This document shows, piece by piece, positions 11,903-23,963 of a stretch of DNA of 64,000 bases (position 1 is its first letter; each line of letters starts with the position of its first letter). The stretch lies in contig OZ026551.1 of assembly GCA_964020155.1 (NCBI GenBank), positions 4,919,874 through 4,983,873 of the forward strand. The letters run 5' to 3'. The stretch is from Chondrilla cf. caribensis (Eukaryota; Porifera; Demospongiae; Chondrillida; Chondrillidae). Under the pieces are notes generated by a model that ran no database searches, was not told the origin of the DNA, and was given only the letters and a program-made list of their open reading frames with translations. A program made the translations under genes and the position numbers.

Positions 11903-13656
11903 ATAATTATCAAGTACAATAATAAAATAAATATAAAACAGTAATAAAGAAGTGTGCCACTGATGCGACTCAAGTTTGGTATGCAGATGATGCATCTGCT
12001 GGAGGAACTATAAATGAGATTTTCTCCTGGTGGGGAATGCTTGTCGATCATGGCCCAAAATTTGGATATTTTCCAAAGGCTTGCAAATCCTCCGTCATAG
12101 TCAAAAAAGAGTTCGAAGCTAAAGCCCTTGAAGTTTTCAATGGAACAGGTCTTAACATCACCTCGGAGCGAAAGACACATCTTGGAATCCCGTTAGGATC
12201 TACACAATACAAAAACAGATGCATAAGCGAGAAGGTTCAACAATGGTGTGAACAAGTGGACAAGCTATCATTATTTGCAAGATCTCAACCTCATGCAGCA
12301 TTCGCCACTTTCTCACATGGTGTTATTAGCGGATGGATGTTTTACATGAGAATGATTCCACTAACCTGCGACCAATTGACCCCATTGGAACACATCATTC
12401 GTGGAAAAATGATTCCGGCCTTTTCAGGTAGACAAACAATTACTGAGGAAGAAAGAGATCTATTTGCACTCAAAATCAAAGACGGGGGTATGGGCATACC
12501 AGTACCACACCAGTTGGCATCTCAACAGAGGACTCTATCACTGAGGATTTGTCGTCCTTTAGTTGCAGCAGTGCTAGATCAGCATCACGATCTTGATCCA
12601 GACCTTATGCAAAAACATGATGTGAACAAACGCAGGGCCATTCGTGAACAACTAGATGAGAAGCTCAACAATGCAAAGACCACTATCAAACACCTTCCTA
12701 AAAAGCTCCAAGACAAGTAGCTTTCATCAGCCATGAAGGTGCGTCCTCCTGGTTGTCTACAATCCCACTGAAGGCATACAACTTTGTCCTCCACAAGAGA
12801 GCATTTATAGATGCAGTCACCCTGAGGTATGGGTGGTTACCAAATGGTGTACCTACAAAGTGTCAGTGTGGAAAGCCTTTTAGTGTTGATCACGCCCTCA
12901 ACTGTATGAAGGGTGCCTTTTCCACTATACGCCATAATGAGATTCGTGATATCACTGCAACTCTGTTGAATGAAGTTTGCCATGACGTATGTGTGGAGCC
13001 CCATCTTCAACCCTTAACAGGAGAGACTCTGAGATACCGTTCAGCCAAGAATGAAGATGAGGCAAGGTCGGACATCAGTGCATGTGGCTTCTGGGGCTCA
13101 AGATTCGAAAAGGTATTCATGGATGTCCGAGTCTTCAACCCGAATTCTGCTTCCTATCAGCATCTTGAACCCAAACCATACTTCAGTAGACAAGAGCAGG
13201 AGAAGCGGCGCCAATACAGCCAGCGCATCAAAGAGGTTGAGCATGCCTCTTTCTCCCCGCTTGTTTTCTCTACATCTGGTGGGATGGGCAAGTCTACCGC
13301 TATTGTTTATAAGAGACTTGCACACTTACTGTCAGTGAAGAGAGAAGAGTCATACAGCAATGTCATTCGTTGGCTTCGCTGTCGCCTTGGTTTTGCTCTA
13401 CTCAGATCATCAATCACCTGTCTTAGAGGCTCCAGATCCATCTCCATCAACAATGATTGTCCCTCATCGATCTCTCAGTGTGTAATGGAGGGCCGTATCC
13501 CTCCAATATGAACTTCATGTTTATACAGTAACATCTTCATTACTATTATTGTCATTATCACCATTATTATTACTATTGTCATTTTTCTTTACTGTTATCA
13601 TTATTATTATTATTATTATTATGTATGTACCTGCATAAATTTATTGTCTAATCAAA

Positions 13657-13712
<56 letters not shown>

Positions 13713-13737
13713 CACATGCATAATTATCAAGTACAAT
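11903..13737 (+). mobile_element. 5'-truncated non-LTR-like retroelement with target site duplication
   Basis: Flanked by a perfect 18-bp direct repeat ATAATTATCAAGTACAAT at 11903-11920 and 13720-13737. Inside are the end of a reverse transcriptase, a C-terminal zinc-finger and nuclease-like region, and a 3' tail of ATT repeats (13632-13710). Loss of the 5' part, the simple-repeat tail and the long target duplication are hallmarks of target-primed reverse transcription. It is oriented opposite to the gene cluster and sits in the flank between B and C. The family name is not recognised with certainty. Confidence 0.75.
11950..13511 (+). pseudogene. Reverse transcriptase C-terminal half plus nuclease-like domain, frameshifted
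   Basis: The sequence enters within the palm domain at the catalytic motif WYADD (YADD at 11980-11991), followed by GPKFGYFPKACKS, and reads open to a stop at 12720. A second frame from before 12753 to 13511 continues the same protein family, so one frameshift near 12705-12720 splits a single ancestral frame. The second part has a C-x-C-x7-H-x3-C finger from 12861, an RHNEIRD stretch and an acidic FMDVRVFNP stretch that could belong to a restriction-like endonuclease (a guess). The 5' truncation means it cannot be autonomous. Confidence 0.7.
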
Positions 13738-14102
13738 TGACATAATGATAACATAATATATAGAATAATATAGATGATATACCTATAGCAATATAGATAT
13801 AGATTATAATTACAATTGATGTCATAAAAATGATAAATAATAATAATAACTACACTACTATTATTATTATAATTACACATACATACACACATTTACAATT
13901 AAATACTAGATATAATACAACATTCAATAACAAAATCTGTTAATTCACAAATCTTCATAATAATATTATATTGATGGACATTTACTAGATACAGTAAGAT
14001 TGAACAATCGTAATATTAAATGTAATATTTTGGACGCAATAACACACATGCACGCAGGCACGCATGAAAGCACGCACGCACACACACACACACGCACGCA
14101 CG

Positions 14103-14160
<58 letters not shown>

Positions 14161-14277
14161 AATACACACACAATCATACAAACACTGCAATGAACATAGT
14201 ACACACATCAGCAGCAAGCTGTACATACACTTCAATCACAGCTAACACTGCTACCTATGTACTCTTGCCCATGTTTT
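13738..14277. other. Intergenic flank between gene C and the retroelement, with (CA)n
   Basis: An AT-rich stretch continuing the sequence interrupted by the retroelement, then a CA-rich microsatellite at about 14070-14172. No gene recognised. Confidence 0.6.
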
Positions 14278-14425
14278 TCTGTGTGTACAAAATCCCCACA
14301 ATTTCACAATTTGGTTCATATTTCCTGCATAAAAATGCTCTGCCTGCTCTTGTATGTCTCCTTCATGGTTTCAATTGCAATATTTACCACCCTTGCCATC
14401 CTCCTTTGCTATGCTAGATTCAATA
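14278..14425 (-). pseudogene. CNNM-type fragment relic below gene C
   Basis: The plus-strand block TGTGTACAAAATCCCCACAA and the following bases match the start of the CNNM fragments below B, D and E but with many changes and small indels. Only the first part (the RIPIYEG-equivalent region) is left, and no open frame remains. Confidence 0.55.
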
Positions 14426-14469
14426 AATTTTACTTAAAATTGCATAATCATTAAATGTAACCTTCAAAT

Positions 14470-14880
14470 CATGGACTTCACCAGGATGAACAGTGTTACT
14501 ATAGCAACCTGTTCTGGTCAACAAACTTTGTGACGATAATATTATAATAGCAGGGTTGGGCTGAATTAGCTAATGTCTCCACGTTCCATATGTGCATACC
14601 ATGCATAAAAGCGTATATTTTGCTCATGATTAATTCATTCCAACCATAGCACAAAACTTGATAACTACAGAATATAATATTTCATTATGAAAATGAAATT
14701 TACATGGAATGAAACTACAGAATATGGAAAAATAAATGACTATGATGCAATCATCTTACTAATCCATTTTATGATATATATATTATAATATGTCAAAAAC
14801 TACAATGTCATGTATTGCACACTACAAACTTCATAATAAATGGTTGTTGGTATGGCGAGGGAATAAGACAGCAAACTAAT
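14470..14880 (-). other. Conserved 3' flank of gene C and FN3 deletion junction
   Basis: Same block as below genes B and D. In B and D it runs up to the FN3 stop region (ATAAGACAGCAAACTA) and then into the FN3 exon. In C the same motif at 14870-14880 passes directly into sequence that in D lies in the Y-FN3 intron (ATGGATATAATA), so the whole FN3 exon is absent. Confidence 0.6.
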
Positions 14881-14916
14881 GATGGATATAATACTGTGCT
14901 GTAGGTCCTATTAATG

Positions 14917-16394
14917 CTAACTTTCATACGTAATGGTTATGTTGTGTACAGTTGGTGACTGACACCTTCTTCTATTATTAGTGTTTCCTCCACTTAGTCC
15001 CCATGCTGTAATCCTGTATTCATTACCAAATTCTAGTGAGGAGAATGTCTTTGATTCGCACTCACGAAGATTCACATATTCTCCTTCCAACCATACGACT
15101 CCCTCCAACAGTCTGGCATATCCAACAATAACCCTAGCGATACCACAAGGTAGTTCACTGATGGTCACAGTGATACTGGTACCAGACGGAGTAATGTCTA
15201 CATATTGGTCCACGTTACTGCAGTCAGCATCTAAGATGAAATTACAAAATGATCAATATACATATTATATGTACACATAGTGGTCAATGGTATTCATAGC
15301 TTTGACACTGAGTACTCCTTGACAAGAATACATATCAGTTGTTACACAACCAGTTTCTTGCACTATAGTAATATAGTATTGCTGACCTTGATTTAGAAAC
15401 AGGTAGTGGTATAAGCTACCGCATTTCCCTTCTATTGCAAATTTCTCAGATTTTAAAAGTTTTCGCTTAATGACAACAGTACTGTTAAATTTAAATTTAC
15501 TGTCATCCGGAGGATGTTCAAGCTTTGTAATGGTTTCATTTAATCCATAATACACGAACTGAGCCTCTCTGGAGTCATTCATCACTCTACACTCAATCTT
15601 TCCAGCTCCTCTATCTTTGTTCGGTGGTTGTAGTTGCCGTCTGTCAGAGATGACTCCCTCATTCAATATCAGTCTACCATAACTGTGAACAACTTCACCA
15701 CCTAAAACATTTAAGCAGTAATATACAGGCTTCACAGACATCACAGCAATATATTATTCCAATAGTACTAAGTACATTCGATAATATTGATCACAGTCTT
15801 ACCCATAATTATTAACATCTAACTTTCTAGGATGTTACCTTATAAATAACCCTCAAAATGCATACCGTATATTCCCTAATCTTTCAGTCTAAGTAGGCAA
15901 TTGGGAATACAATGGCTGGAATCACATGTGACAAAGAATTAGGGAAATTAACTGGCAATTTAGAGTACGCCATTGAAAATAATTAGATATTAGCCAAAAA
16001 TGGCCGTATTTTGTTACTGTACGGTTGTGGCACCTGTTCACGGGTATAAAGTGTACAAGGACCAGTGGAGGCCAAAATCGACACTGCACTCTTCTTTGAA
16101 CATGAATTGGGTGAATATGACATAATTAAAGGCATAAGAGTATTTATGCATTGTTTCATAGCCAGTATTCAACCCATTGTTGAACAGGTAATGCCCATGG
16201 TGCTACATGATTAAGTTAAAATGTAGCAAGCCGACAAAAGTAAAAAGACAGTGGCACATGTTGGAGTCAAAGACCAAAAATTAGGGAATGCAATATTTTT
16301 GTGGAAAATTTAGAGGATTCCTGGACCCTATTTGGATGGATGTTGAAAAATATGGGTGCTAAAAACTAGGGAATCAATATTTCATGGTAATGGC

Positions 16395-16455
<61 letters not shown>

Positions 16456-18391
16456 CATCTCAAACCTGATGATACACAGTCACCTGTCTACACTGGGCAA
16501 GGAAATACAAGTTCCAATGTAGATAAGGTCTCATGGGTGACCACATTGGATGGATTACTCCTTACACAAGCCCATGGGTGACCGCAATAGACAGATCACA
16601 CTGACTGTACTCTTAGGAACTAACCAGTAACATTCAGGTGAAAGTCCTCACTAAATTCACAATCTTCAGCTGTGGAAACAGTGCAGGTGTACTTCCCACT
16701 GTCATTATCAGAGATTATATTGATAGTCAGAAAACTCTCATTTCTACCACTGACATTAATAATATTTCGCCCAGCATATTTTTTGTCCATACATGGGTAT
16801 TTCGGGCACATCCACGTAATGTTGCGCATTTCAATGTGACTAGTATTTGAACCGAAATTCATTCTACAAACCAGAACAAGAGTTGTTCCTAGTGGTAGAT
16901 TAGCTTTGTGATTATCAAAATATTCGTTAACCGTGTAGCCATCAACCAAGATAATTGGAGTGCCTAGAAAAAAAGAATGATATTATTTAACAGTATTGGC
17001 TTGGACTATATCCTTAAAAATAAATTGCTGCAGCAGTTTATAGTTAGATTCAGTATAATAATTTGTACAGCCTTTATGAGCAAAACATAGGCATGAGGTG
17101 ACAATGGATATATTGAAAGTTACAAGTGCTGAGTACTAGTGAATTTAGATGTTACACTACATACAGTAAATTAATTAATTAAATAGTGGTTAGCAAGATC
17201 AATTGTTCCCATTTTGTAGTGGAGTCTGATCTAGGTTAGCCCGTGCATTATTGTTTTGGGTTTATACTGATTATTACATTATGGCCAATATGTGTCTCGA
17301 TCCTTGGTGCATAAAGTGCCAGCCATTTAAAGTATCCCATCTCGATTTGTCCCTCCATCTGGAAGGGAACATGAACTGGATACAACGTGATGAGGATGAT
17401 TTCATTTCATGGTCAACTATGGTTCATGAATTGGGTACTTACATTTAATTTTGTGTTCTCATAGAAACAGTTTAGGGATCTAGGGATGTTGGTTTTAGGG
17501 GTAGAGTTAAGGTTAGATCTTGGATCCTTTTCTGACTTAAACTATTTTTCAGACTTGCAATTACCCACCCCTACTAGTACTCCTACGCATGTTCGTCGGC
17601 CATTATGTAGCGGCACGCCTCCGCAGCAGTTGTGATGACAATGCGAAAGTAGACGTCATCATCGCACGTGCCGTGGTTCGTTCTCGATACCAAAATTCGC
17701 GCACTCTGATCTCAGGAGGTACTTAATAAGCTATTGATTTCAAATAAAGTACACTATTTAGGTCTCTTTAAGAAAATTATAGCGCATCTTTCAGACAGAG
17801 ATCGACGATCATATGGCGCGTGTCCGAAACTATCGATTTCGGACTATTTCACAACTTCCCTCCCGCGGCCGTTTGATTTCAATAAAAAAATTCATTATAT
17901 ATACTCTAGCTCTAACATAACTACGTTTGAAGTGCGAAGCATTTCTGAATTGCATGCTCTAACAATTATCACTCTGGAAGTATTTCCGGGTACATACGTA
18001 AAAGTTCAGCGCTAACTTATTTCCTAATAGAGTGAGCGCAACGACATCTTCGAACACTACTAGCAGATGATACATGTATCTGTAATATGTGCAATCTACC
18101 TAGAATGTAATTTGTCGTTTCTTCATCGAGTATTATTTTCTACCTATAAAAATCTACCTATAGGTCCGAAATTTGGCCACCTTCAGCACGAGAGTAACTA
18201 AATCTCGATCAAACAATAATCGATTGCCTTCTAACTTCTGAACGTGGTAAAAATTACTATATCCGATCGATTATTGTTAATATATTTAACAACAGTCTAT
18301 ATGATATATAGAACGTACTTTTACTTCCATGACACGTTGCTAGAATGACTGGGAGTAAATACGCCATCAGAAAGACAACAGGTCTCAACAT
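14917..18391 (-). CDS. Gene C: short secreted SP-Ig-X-Y protein lacking FN3
   Basis: Exons are 18391-18319 (leader; an alternative donor ends it at 18325, same phase), 16963-16625 (Ig, 339 nt, the longest of the family), 15701-15387 (X, 315 nt) and 15230-14917 (Y and stop), giving about 346 residues: leader 1-24, Ig 25-137, X 138-242, Y 243-346. The Ig domain has LPLGTTLVLVC, ITWMCPKYPC and DSGKYTC. Y ends at the position where its relatives have a donor: here the bases read A|GTTAGC, so translation runs into TAG within the unused donor. The FN3 exon that follows in B, D and E has been deleted. It may be a functional short form or a decaying copy. No frame damage is seen in the four exons. 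Confidence 0.72.
15702..16395 (-). other. Ig-X intron of gene C, 3' part
   Basis: No exon recognised. It contains unique sequence around 15900-16380 not shared with other paralogues, with the motif TTAGGGAA repeated in direct and inverted form, so an inserted element is possible. Confidence 0.35.
16396..16453. repeat. (TA)n microsatellite
   Basis: About 58 bases of uninterrupted TA repeats in the intron between the Ig and X exons of gene C. Confidence 0.95.
16964..18318 (-). other. Intron 1 of gene C
   Basis: No exon recognised in 1355 nt. It shares blocks with intron 1 of A and D (for example around 17280-17440 and 17580-17640), including a short run of TTAGGG-like text near 17485-17515. 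Confidence 0.45.
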
Positions 18392-18453
18392 GTTGAATCT
18401 TCGGGACACTAAGCCTTACTCGTTATCGAATGAAAGTTGTTGATCGTTTCTCC

Positions 18454-18510
18454 TTTATATAGTGCTGCAAAAAAGGTAATTTCTGCTCCCCCATGGCGCG
18501 AGTGAAGCCC
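18454..18510 (-). promoter_or_regulatory. Core promoter of gene C
   Basis: TATATAAAG on the minus strand at 18461-18453, about 65 bases before the ATG. The shared upstream element lies at 18490-18510 (CCCATGGCGCGAGTGAAGCC). Confidence 0.65.
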
Positions 18511-19038
18511 TAATGTGGTTAATCAGCAATACCATTCTGCACGCTCCGTATACGTACGTATAATATCGTGGTAGGACAAAAACCACAAACTGTATCATGC
18601 AGAATGTTATACCATTGACATAATAATAACATAGTAAATATAGATAGATATATAAGCATTATTATAGTGCAACATGCAAATGGGGCTTAGGGCGCAGGGC
18701 ATAACATTCAATGAGGCACTGGTAGAAAATACACAAACAAAACATATTATCCAAAACTGTTGAATCAACAACAAAAATCTTACAATCCACAAAGTATAAA
18801 TCTTCTTTATAAGTGATAGACTGGACAAGCTGCAGAAAAATCCTCGATACTTTACTACATTGCTCATGACTGCAGAATGTATACATATCCCTTCATCTTC
18901 TCCGTCAGAGGAGATCTACTTGCTTCCCATGCCTCAGGCTGGAGTAGCCAATATATTCAACCACACCAGTAGAACATTCACTACCAACATGTAGCTATAT
19001 CAGCACCTGCCTCCATCAACTGGTTTCAATGCGGAATT
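18511..19038. other. Upstream flank of gene C, no gene
   Basis: Matches the upstream flanks of A (2480-3120) and D (27440-27940). No coding sequence is seen. Confidence 0.5.
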
Positions 19039-19786
19039 ACCATCACCCTCATGCACAGACAATACTTACATAGTGTAGTCTAGCAGTGTATGTACTTCTG
19101 TATTATGTGAAATGGTTGTCTATAATATTATTATAACAAAATTACATGTGTTCTATACAGTTTGTAGGATGTGTTGTACTGTGTGTGGTAGGTGGTGGGG
19201 TGAGAGGATATGCCCATTAGTGCTGAGTGTCTGCAACTAGTCATGAATATAATTAATGTGTTTATTCTGCCACCTCTAGCTCCTCCTATTTGTTATTTTG
19301 TGTTCCTTGGTCCTCTAAATGTTGTGATATTCAGGTACTGTGTTTGGGTAGTGTGAGATTCCACAGTGTTTGGTGTGTGTGAAGTGTTTGTGTGTTGTGT
19401 GTTGTGGCTACGTATACATTCCCAATCCAATTGAGACATGTCTCTATCTATAGTGAAGCCTCTCTAATCCACCAGCCCACTAATCTGCCCCAGCTCTCAA
19501 AGAATGAATTAAAATGTACATGTTTAATATACATCTAATCCAGCACCTGCCAATACCGTCATATGGAATTTTCTGATAGCACATATGATAATTTTGAAAG
19601 CGATGGTGTATAAAATACTATAAATCGTGTACCATTACCTTTATGCACAGACAATACATACATACACGTAAGAACGTACACATGTACTCATGCAATTACA
19701 AAAGCACACCCAGACACCAACACACTCATGTGCACACCACACACACACGCGCGCGTGCATGCACGCACACATGCACTTACACGAAC

Positions 19787-19854
<68 letters not shown>

Positions 19855-20640
19855 GCACACACACACACATAAACATACCTTGCACAGATTGGTGAATATC
19901 TTATCACAATTTCACAAATCACAGGGTACAGAATCCAATCACGTACTTTTCGTCTTCCCCTCAATGGTGTACCATCACCCTCATGCACAGATAATACATA
20001 CATAGTGTAGTCTAGCAGTGTATGTACTTCTGTATTATGTGTATTGATTGTCTATAATATTATTATAACAAAATTACATGTGTTCTATACAGTTTGTAGG
20101 ATGTGTTGTACTGTGTGTGGTAGGTGGTGGGGTGAGAGGATATGCCCATTTGTGTTGAGTGTCTGCAACTAGTCATGAATATAATTAATGTGTTTATTCT
20201 GCCACCACTAGCTCCTCCTATGTGATTGTTTTGTGTGTCCTTGGTCCTCTAAATGTTGTGATATCCAGGTACTGTGTTTGGGTAGTGTGAGATTCCACAG
20301 TGTTTGGTGTGTGTGAAGTGTTTGTGTGTTGTGTGTTGTGGCTACATTCCCAATCCAATTGAGACATGTCTCTATCTATAGTGAAGCCTCTCTAATCCAC
20401 CAACCCACTTATCTGTCCCAGCTCTTAAAGAATGAATTAAAATGTACATGTTTAATATTCAATCTCATGTGCACACACACACACATGCATGCACGCACAC
20501 ACACGCGCGCGCACGCACACCCACACACACAGTGCACACATACACGCGGAAACATACCTTGCACAGATTGGTGACTATCTTACCACAATTTTCCATAATC
20601 AAAGGGTACAGAATCCAATCACGTACCTTTTGTCAAATTG
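19039..20640. repeat. Tandem duplication of about 932 bp
   Basis: The segment starting ACCATCACCCTCATGCACAG at 19039 restarts at 19971, with long nearly identical runs (for example 19081-19420 against 20011-20345). Each copy contains a CA-rich tract (19738-19870; 20466-20540) followed by CCTTGCACAGATTGGTGA. The second copy is shorter because its CA tract is shorter. No gene is in it. Confidence 0.75.
19738..19870. repeat. (CA)n microsatellite
   Basis: CA repeats with interruptions (ACGCGCGCGTG at the left side). Open frames through it are repeat translations. Confidence 0.95.
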
Positions 20641-20880
20641 CCTTCAAAAATACTATCATAATAAATTATTGCTACAAACTCTCTTTTTGGCAACAAAGAT
20701 TAGACCAAGCAATAACTACATAAACATAAAGGTTATCCCGGATTCCATCATGTATGGTACAATATCGTGTTCAAGTAGAATACAGTGAAAGGTCATTACA
20801 TGCAGGGAAAGTGATCACAATTTGTACAGTAGTTGAGATACGTACATGTGTGGGGAAAATATCACAGGGTATATATTATA

Positions 20881-21062
20881 CTGGATAACACACGGTAGAA
20901 AATGCTATTTTTATTCAAAGGGAACATGAATATGAGCACAATTGAATCATTGTTGAAAGGCCCCATTCAATGTATCATTCGTGGAACAGAACCTTCAAAC
21001 ATGATTCAATAGTGTTTCGTATTAAATAAAAACAGCATTTTCCTCCTGTGGCGCACACAGCT
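20881..21062. mobile_element. Foldback element copy 3
   Basis: Starts GGATAACACACGGTAGAAAA and ends with the inverse arm TTTTCCTCCTGTGGCGCACA. No coding capacity. Confidence 0.5.
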
Positions 21063-21211
21063 TGTGCACATGATGACGGAGATGTTCATACTGTTCACGC
21101 AATGTAATGTGTATACATACACAAACAATAGAACTGACAATTTAAAATTAATCCCCGCCTCTACAGTAGTTGAGATACGTACATGTCTCAGGAAGATGTC
21201 ACAGTGTATAC

Positions 21212-21400
21212 TGTGTAACACACAGGAGAAAGAAACAGTTTTCATTGAATATGACTATGAATGTGAATTATCATTAAATCACCTTGAAAGACCTGGTTTC
21301 AATGTGTCATTCATCAAACAGAGCCTTGCAACGAAGATTTAACAGTGTTGAAATTCAATGAAAACAGCATGTTCTTCCTGTCACAGTGGTACACACAGCT
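21212..21400. mobile_element. Foldback element copy 4
   Basis: Begins TGTGTAACACACAGGAGAAA and ends GGTACACACAGCT. It is joined to copy 3 by a linker containing CCCCGCCTCTACAGTAGTTG that is also found between copies 5 to 8. Confidence 0.5.
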
Positions 21401-21549
21401 TGTGCATGTTGTGATGGAGATGTTTATGCTGTTTACACAATGTCCTATTTGAAGTACATAAGCAAACAACACCCACCCACAACATTTCATATATACATTT
21501 GGTAATGGAGCCAACAACATGTTTACCAGTTTGAATTGTTATCACTACA

Positions 21550-22050
21550 ACCATCCTAGCACTGTATGTATGCACTCTCAAAATACAGACAAAAGTGGGC
21601 TGTGAAGAATTTTTAAGAATGACAAGTTGCCTATAATGTTCCTGCTGAGTCAGAAAGGAATTGCACTGATATTTGCTTCAAAAAGAATCAAACTAGTGAC
21701 CAACTGCTCATTATATTGCCAAAACTAGATGAAAGATGGATTACATTATGTGCACTGTCATAGTATCCTCTGAAGGCCCACTCAGTCTGATATTATGTTA
21801 ACAATATTCATACCTATGTACATGGAATGCGTGAAAACCGTACACCTGAATCAGTCTATTCTTGACCACGGAGTGATGTCCAATCCTAGGACTGGATATC
21901 CCAAATATCACCCAGCGATATCACCCCTGTTACCATGGTAATGGAAGACAAACCGAAGTTATACTAGAGATATACTGAACTAACTAAATGAACACTTAAG
22001 TTATAATGGAGTCATTATAGCAAATTGAGAAAAGAAATTACCGGAGTTGT
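21550..22050. repeat. Segmental duplicate of 30065-30530
   Basis: A long collinear match, for example AAATACAGACAAAAGTGGGC and the later ATGTCCAATCCTAGGACTGG, appears below gene D here and below gene E at 30.1-30.5 kb. It shows that the D and E units were duplicated together with their 3' flanks. Confidence 0.7.
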
Positions 22051-22054
22051 CACA

Positions 22055-22490
22055 CTAAATACCTCACCTGCAACTTCATAGAGTGGATCCACACAATGGC
22101 ACTGGACACCTCACACACAACTACATAGAGTGGATCCACACACACTAAACACCTCACCTACAACCTCGTAGAGTGTCTTGTCTTGTCTTTGTCTGGACCT
22201 AAGTCGCACACATTCTTCACAATAGCAATATGCTTCCTCTCCTCCATGAAGCTCTCCAGCTTGTCATCCAGTCTGGTGGTGTTCCACACTTTAAGTTGTT
22301 TGTGGAAGTAAACCGAGCGATACTGTCTCAAAGACATTTCGTCCTCTGGGTCAATGAACGCCAGATTCCGCGTGTACAAAATCCCCACAATTTGATTCGT
22401 ATTTCCTTCATAGATAGGTATTCTGCCGTGCCCGCTCCGTCAATCTCCTTGATGGTTTCAATGTCGAGGACGCGATCGATGTCAAAACAG
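22055..22490 (-). pseudogene. CNNM-type fragment below gene D
   Basis: The minus strand reads GILYTRNLAFIDPEDEMSL, an intact stretch through VWNTTRLDDKLESF and ERKHIAIVKNV, a clear match to the CBS-pair region of CNNM transporters. A deletion upstream (near 22435) and a small insertion of CTTGT repeats at about 22174-22185 each shift the frame. Three imperfect copies of a 43-base unit follow at 22055-22175. It is not a functional gene. Confidence 0.7.
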
Positions 22491-23180
22491 CATAATACAT
22501 ACCTGCCAAGGTCTAAAAAGTGCAGGAGTGAGATATAGCTCTGTTAGGAGTGAGATTAGAGCCACTTGGAGTGAGACATACCAGCTGACATTTAATTAAA
22601 TGTCCACCACAACAAAATTAATGCAGTTTGCATCACTATAATATAGCTATAATAGTAGTACTAGGTCAATCACTGACAATACAATAATTGTGGAACTAAA
22701 ACTGGCTTTAAATTTATAACTGCATGATTATTTGACATACGTACAGTATGTAATATCGACAGCACTGAATTTAGTCTACTTTCTAGAATGTTCTTTATTA
22801 TACTGTATTGCCAGGTTGCTGACTTGGCTTGCATTCGAGTCGCCATGTTTGATAAAGTCGACACGCATATCGAACGCGTAAAAATGCGGGCGACTCAGTC
22901 GTCGGTCCCTAGATGGTCTATGGTCGAGCGAAGCTTAAGATCTGGGACCATTTCTACTAAATCATCTAAATATGATTATTCTACAATAAGGTATAACCTA
23001 GCTCTGAGGCGTGAGAATGAAGAATCTGGGCGTGAGAACTTGAGACCACTTGCAAAATCGTGAGTCTCACGCCTAAGGCGTGAGACTTGGTAGGTCTGCA
23101 TAATATAAACAATCACCATCTTCGTCACCGCGTTCTCCTCTCACAGTCTTTGAACCGCTACATCTTATTATGCAATGCAG
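22491..23180. other. Intergenic stretch with no recognised gene
   Basis: Unique AT-rich sequence. It contains GTGAGAC/GTCTCAC motifs in direct and inverted forms (22505-22585 and 23005-23090), perhaps the ends of an inserted element of about 580 bp. The 91-residue open frame at 22788-23063 has no recognisable domain. Confidence 0.35.
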
Positions 23181-23960
23181 TGTTCATATTGCGAAATTAC
23201 TAACTTCCAAGTGGACTGCACTAGGATGTACGGTGTTATAATTAACAACCTGTTCTAGACGACGCAACTATGCGGCCACATAATAAACATACAGTGGTCG
23301 GACTGAAGTAGCTAATCACGGTCTCCGTGTTCTACATACGCATAACTTACATAAAAGTAATATGTATTTTGCCCTAGTCTAGCTATATATCATCTAAACC
23401 ACTACAAAACTCAATAACTACAGAATGTAATCTTAACCTCTCTAATTATGATAATAAACTCTAATAAGAAAAATTCACAGCATAACGAAAAATAAATGAC
23501 TACGATGCATGCTATGCTATATGATGCATTACACTCCAATTATTGTGTAATTGCTGAAAACCTTCGAATCTTGGACTCCCACTGTGATGAACAGTGTTGC
23601 TAAAACAACCTGTACTGGTTGACACAACTTTGCAACCATAATATTATATAGCTGGTCGGACTGAACTAGCTAATGTCTCCGTGTTCCATATACGTATACC
23701 ATGAATGAAAGCATGTATTTTGCCCAAGATTATTTCATCCCAACCACTACAAAACTCTTTCAAAATTCTTAACTATACAGAATATAATATTTCATTGTAC
23801 TACTGTAACAGAATAAAGAAAAATAAATGGCCATATATGATGCATTCAACTACTAATCCATTGATAATATATATCAAAACACTATGTGTATCACACACTA
23901 CAAACCTAACACTATAATATTATGGTTGTTGCATTTGGTATAGCGAGGTTATAAGACAGC
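23180..23960 (-). repeat. Duplicated 3' flank of gene D
   Basis: The conserved 3' flank block occurs twice in tandem here (23180-23560 and 23580-23960), both with ACAGAATNTAAT and AAAAATAAATG text. The second copy abuts the D stop codon. Other paralogues have one copy. Confidence 0.55.
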
Positions 23961-23963
23961 AAA

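Noticed and set aside
17734..18015. A 93-residue plus-strand open frame in intron 1 of gene C
   Set aside because: No domain, and the homologous intron regions of A and D do not keep the frame.
22788..23063. A 91-residue plus-strand open frame without low complexity
   Set aside because: No recognisable domain, no splice or promoter context, and it lies within a probable insertion; not enough support for a gene.
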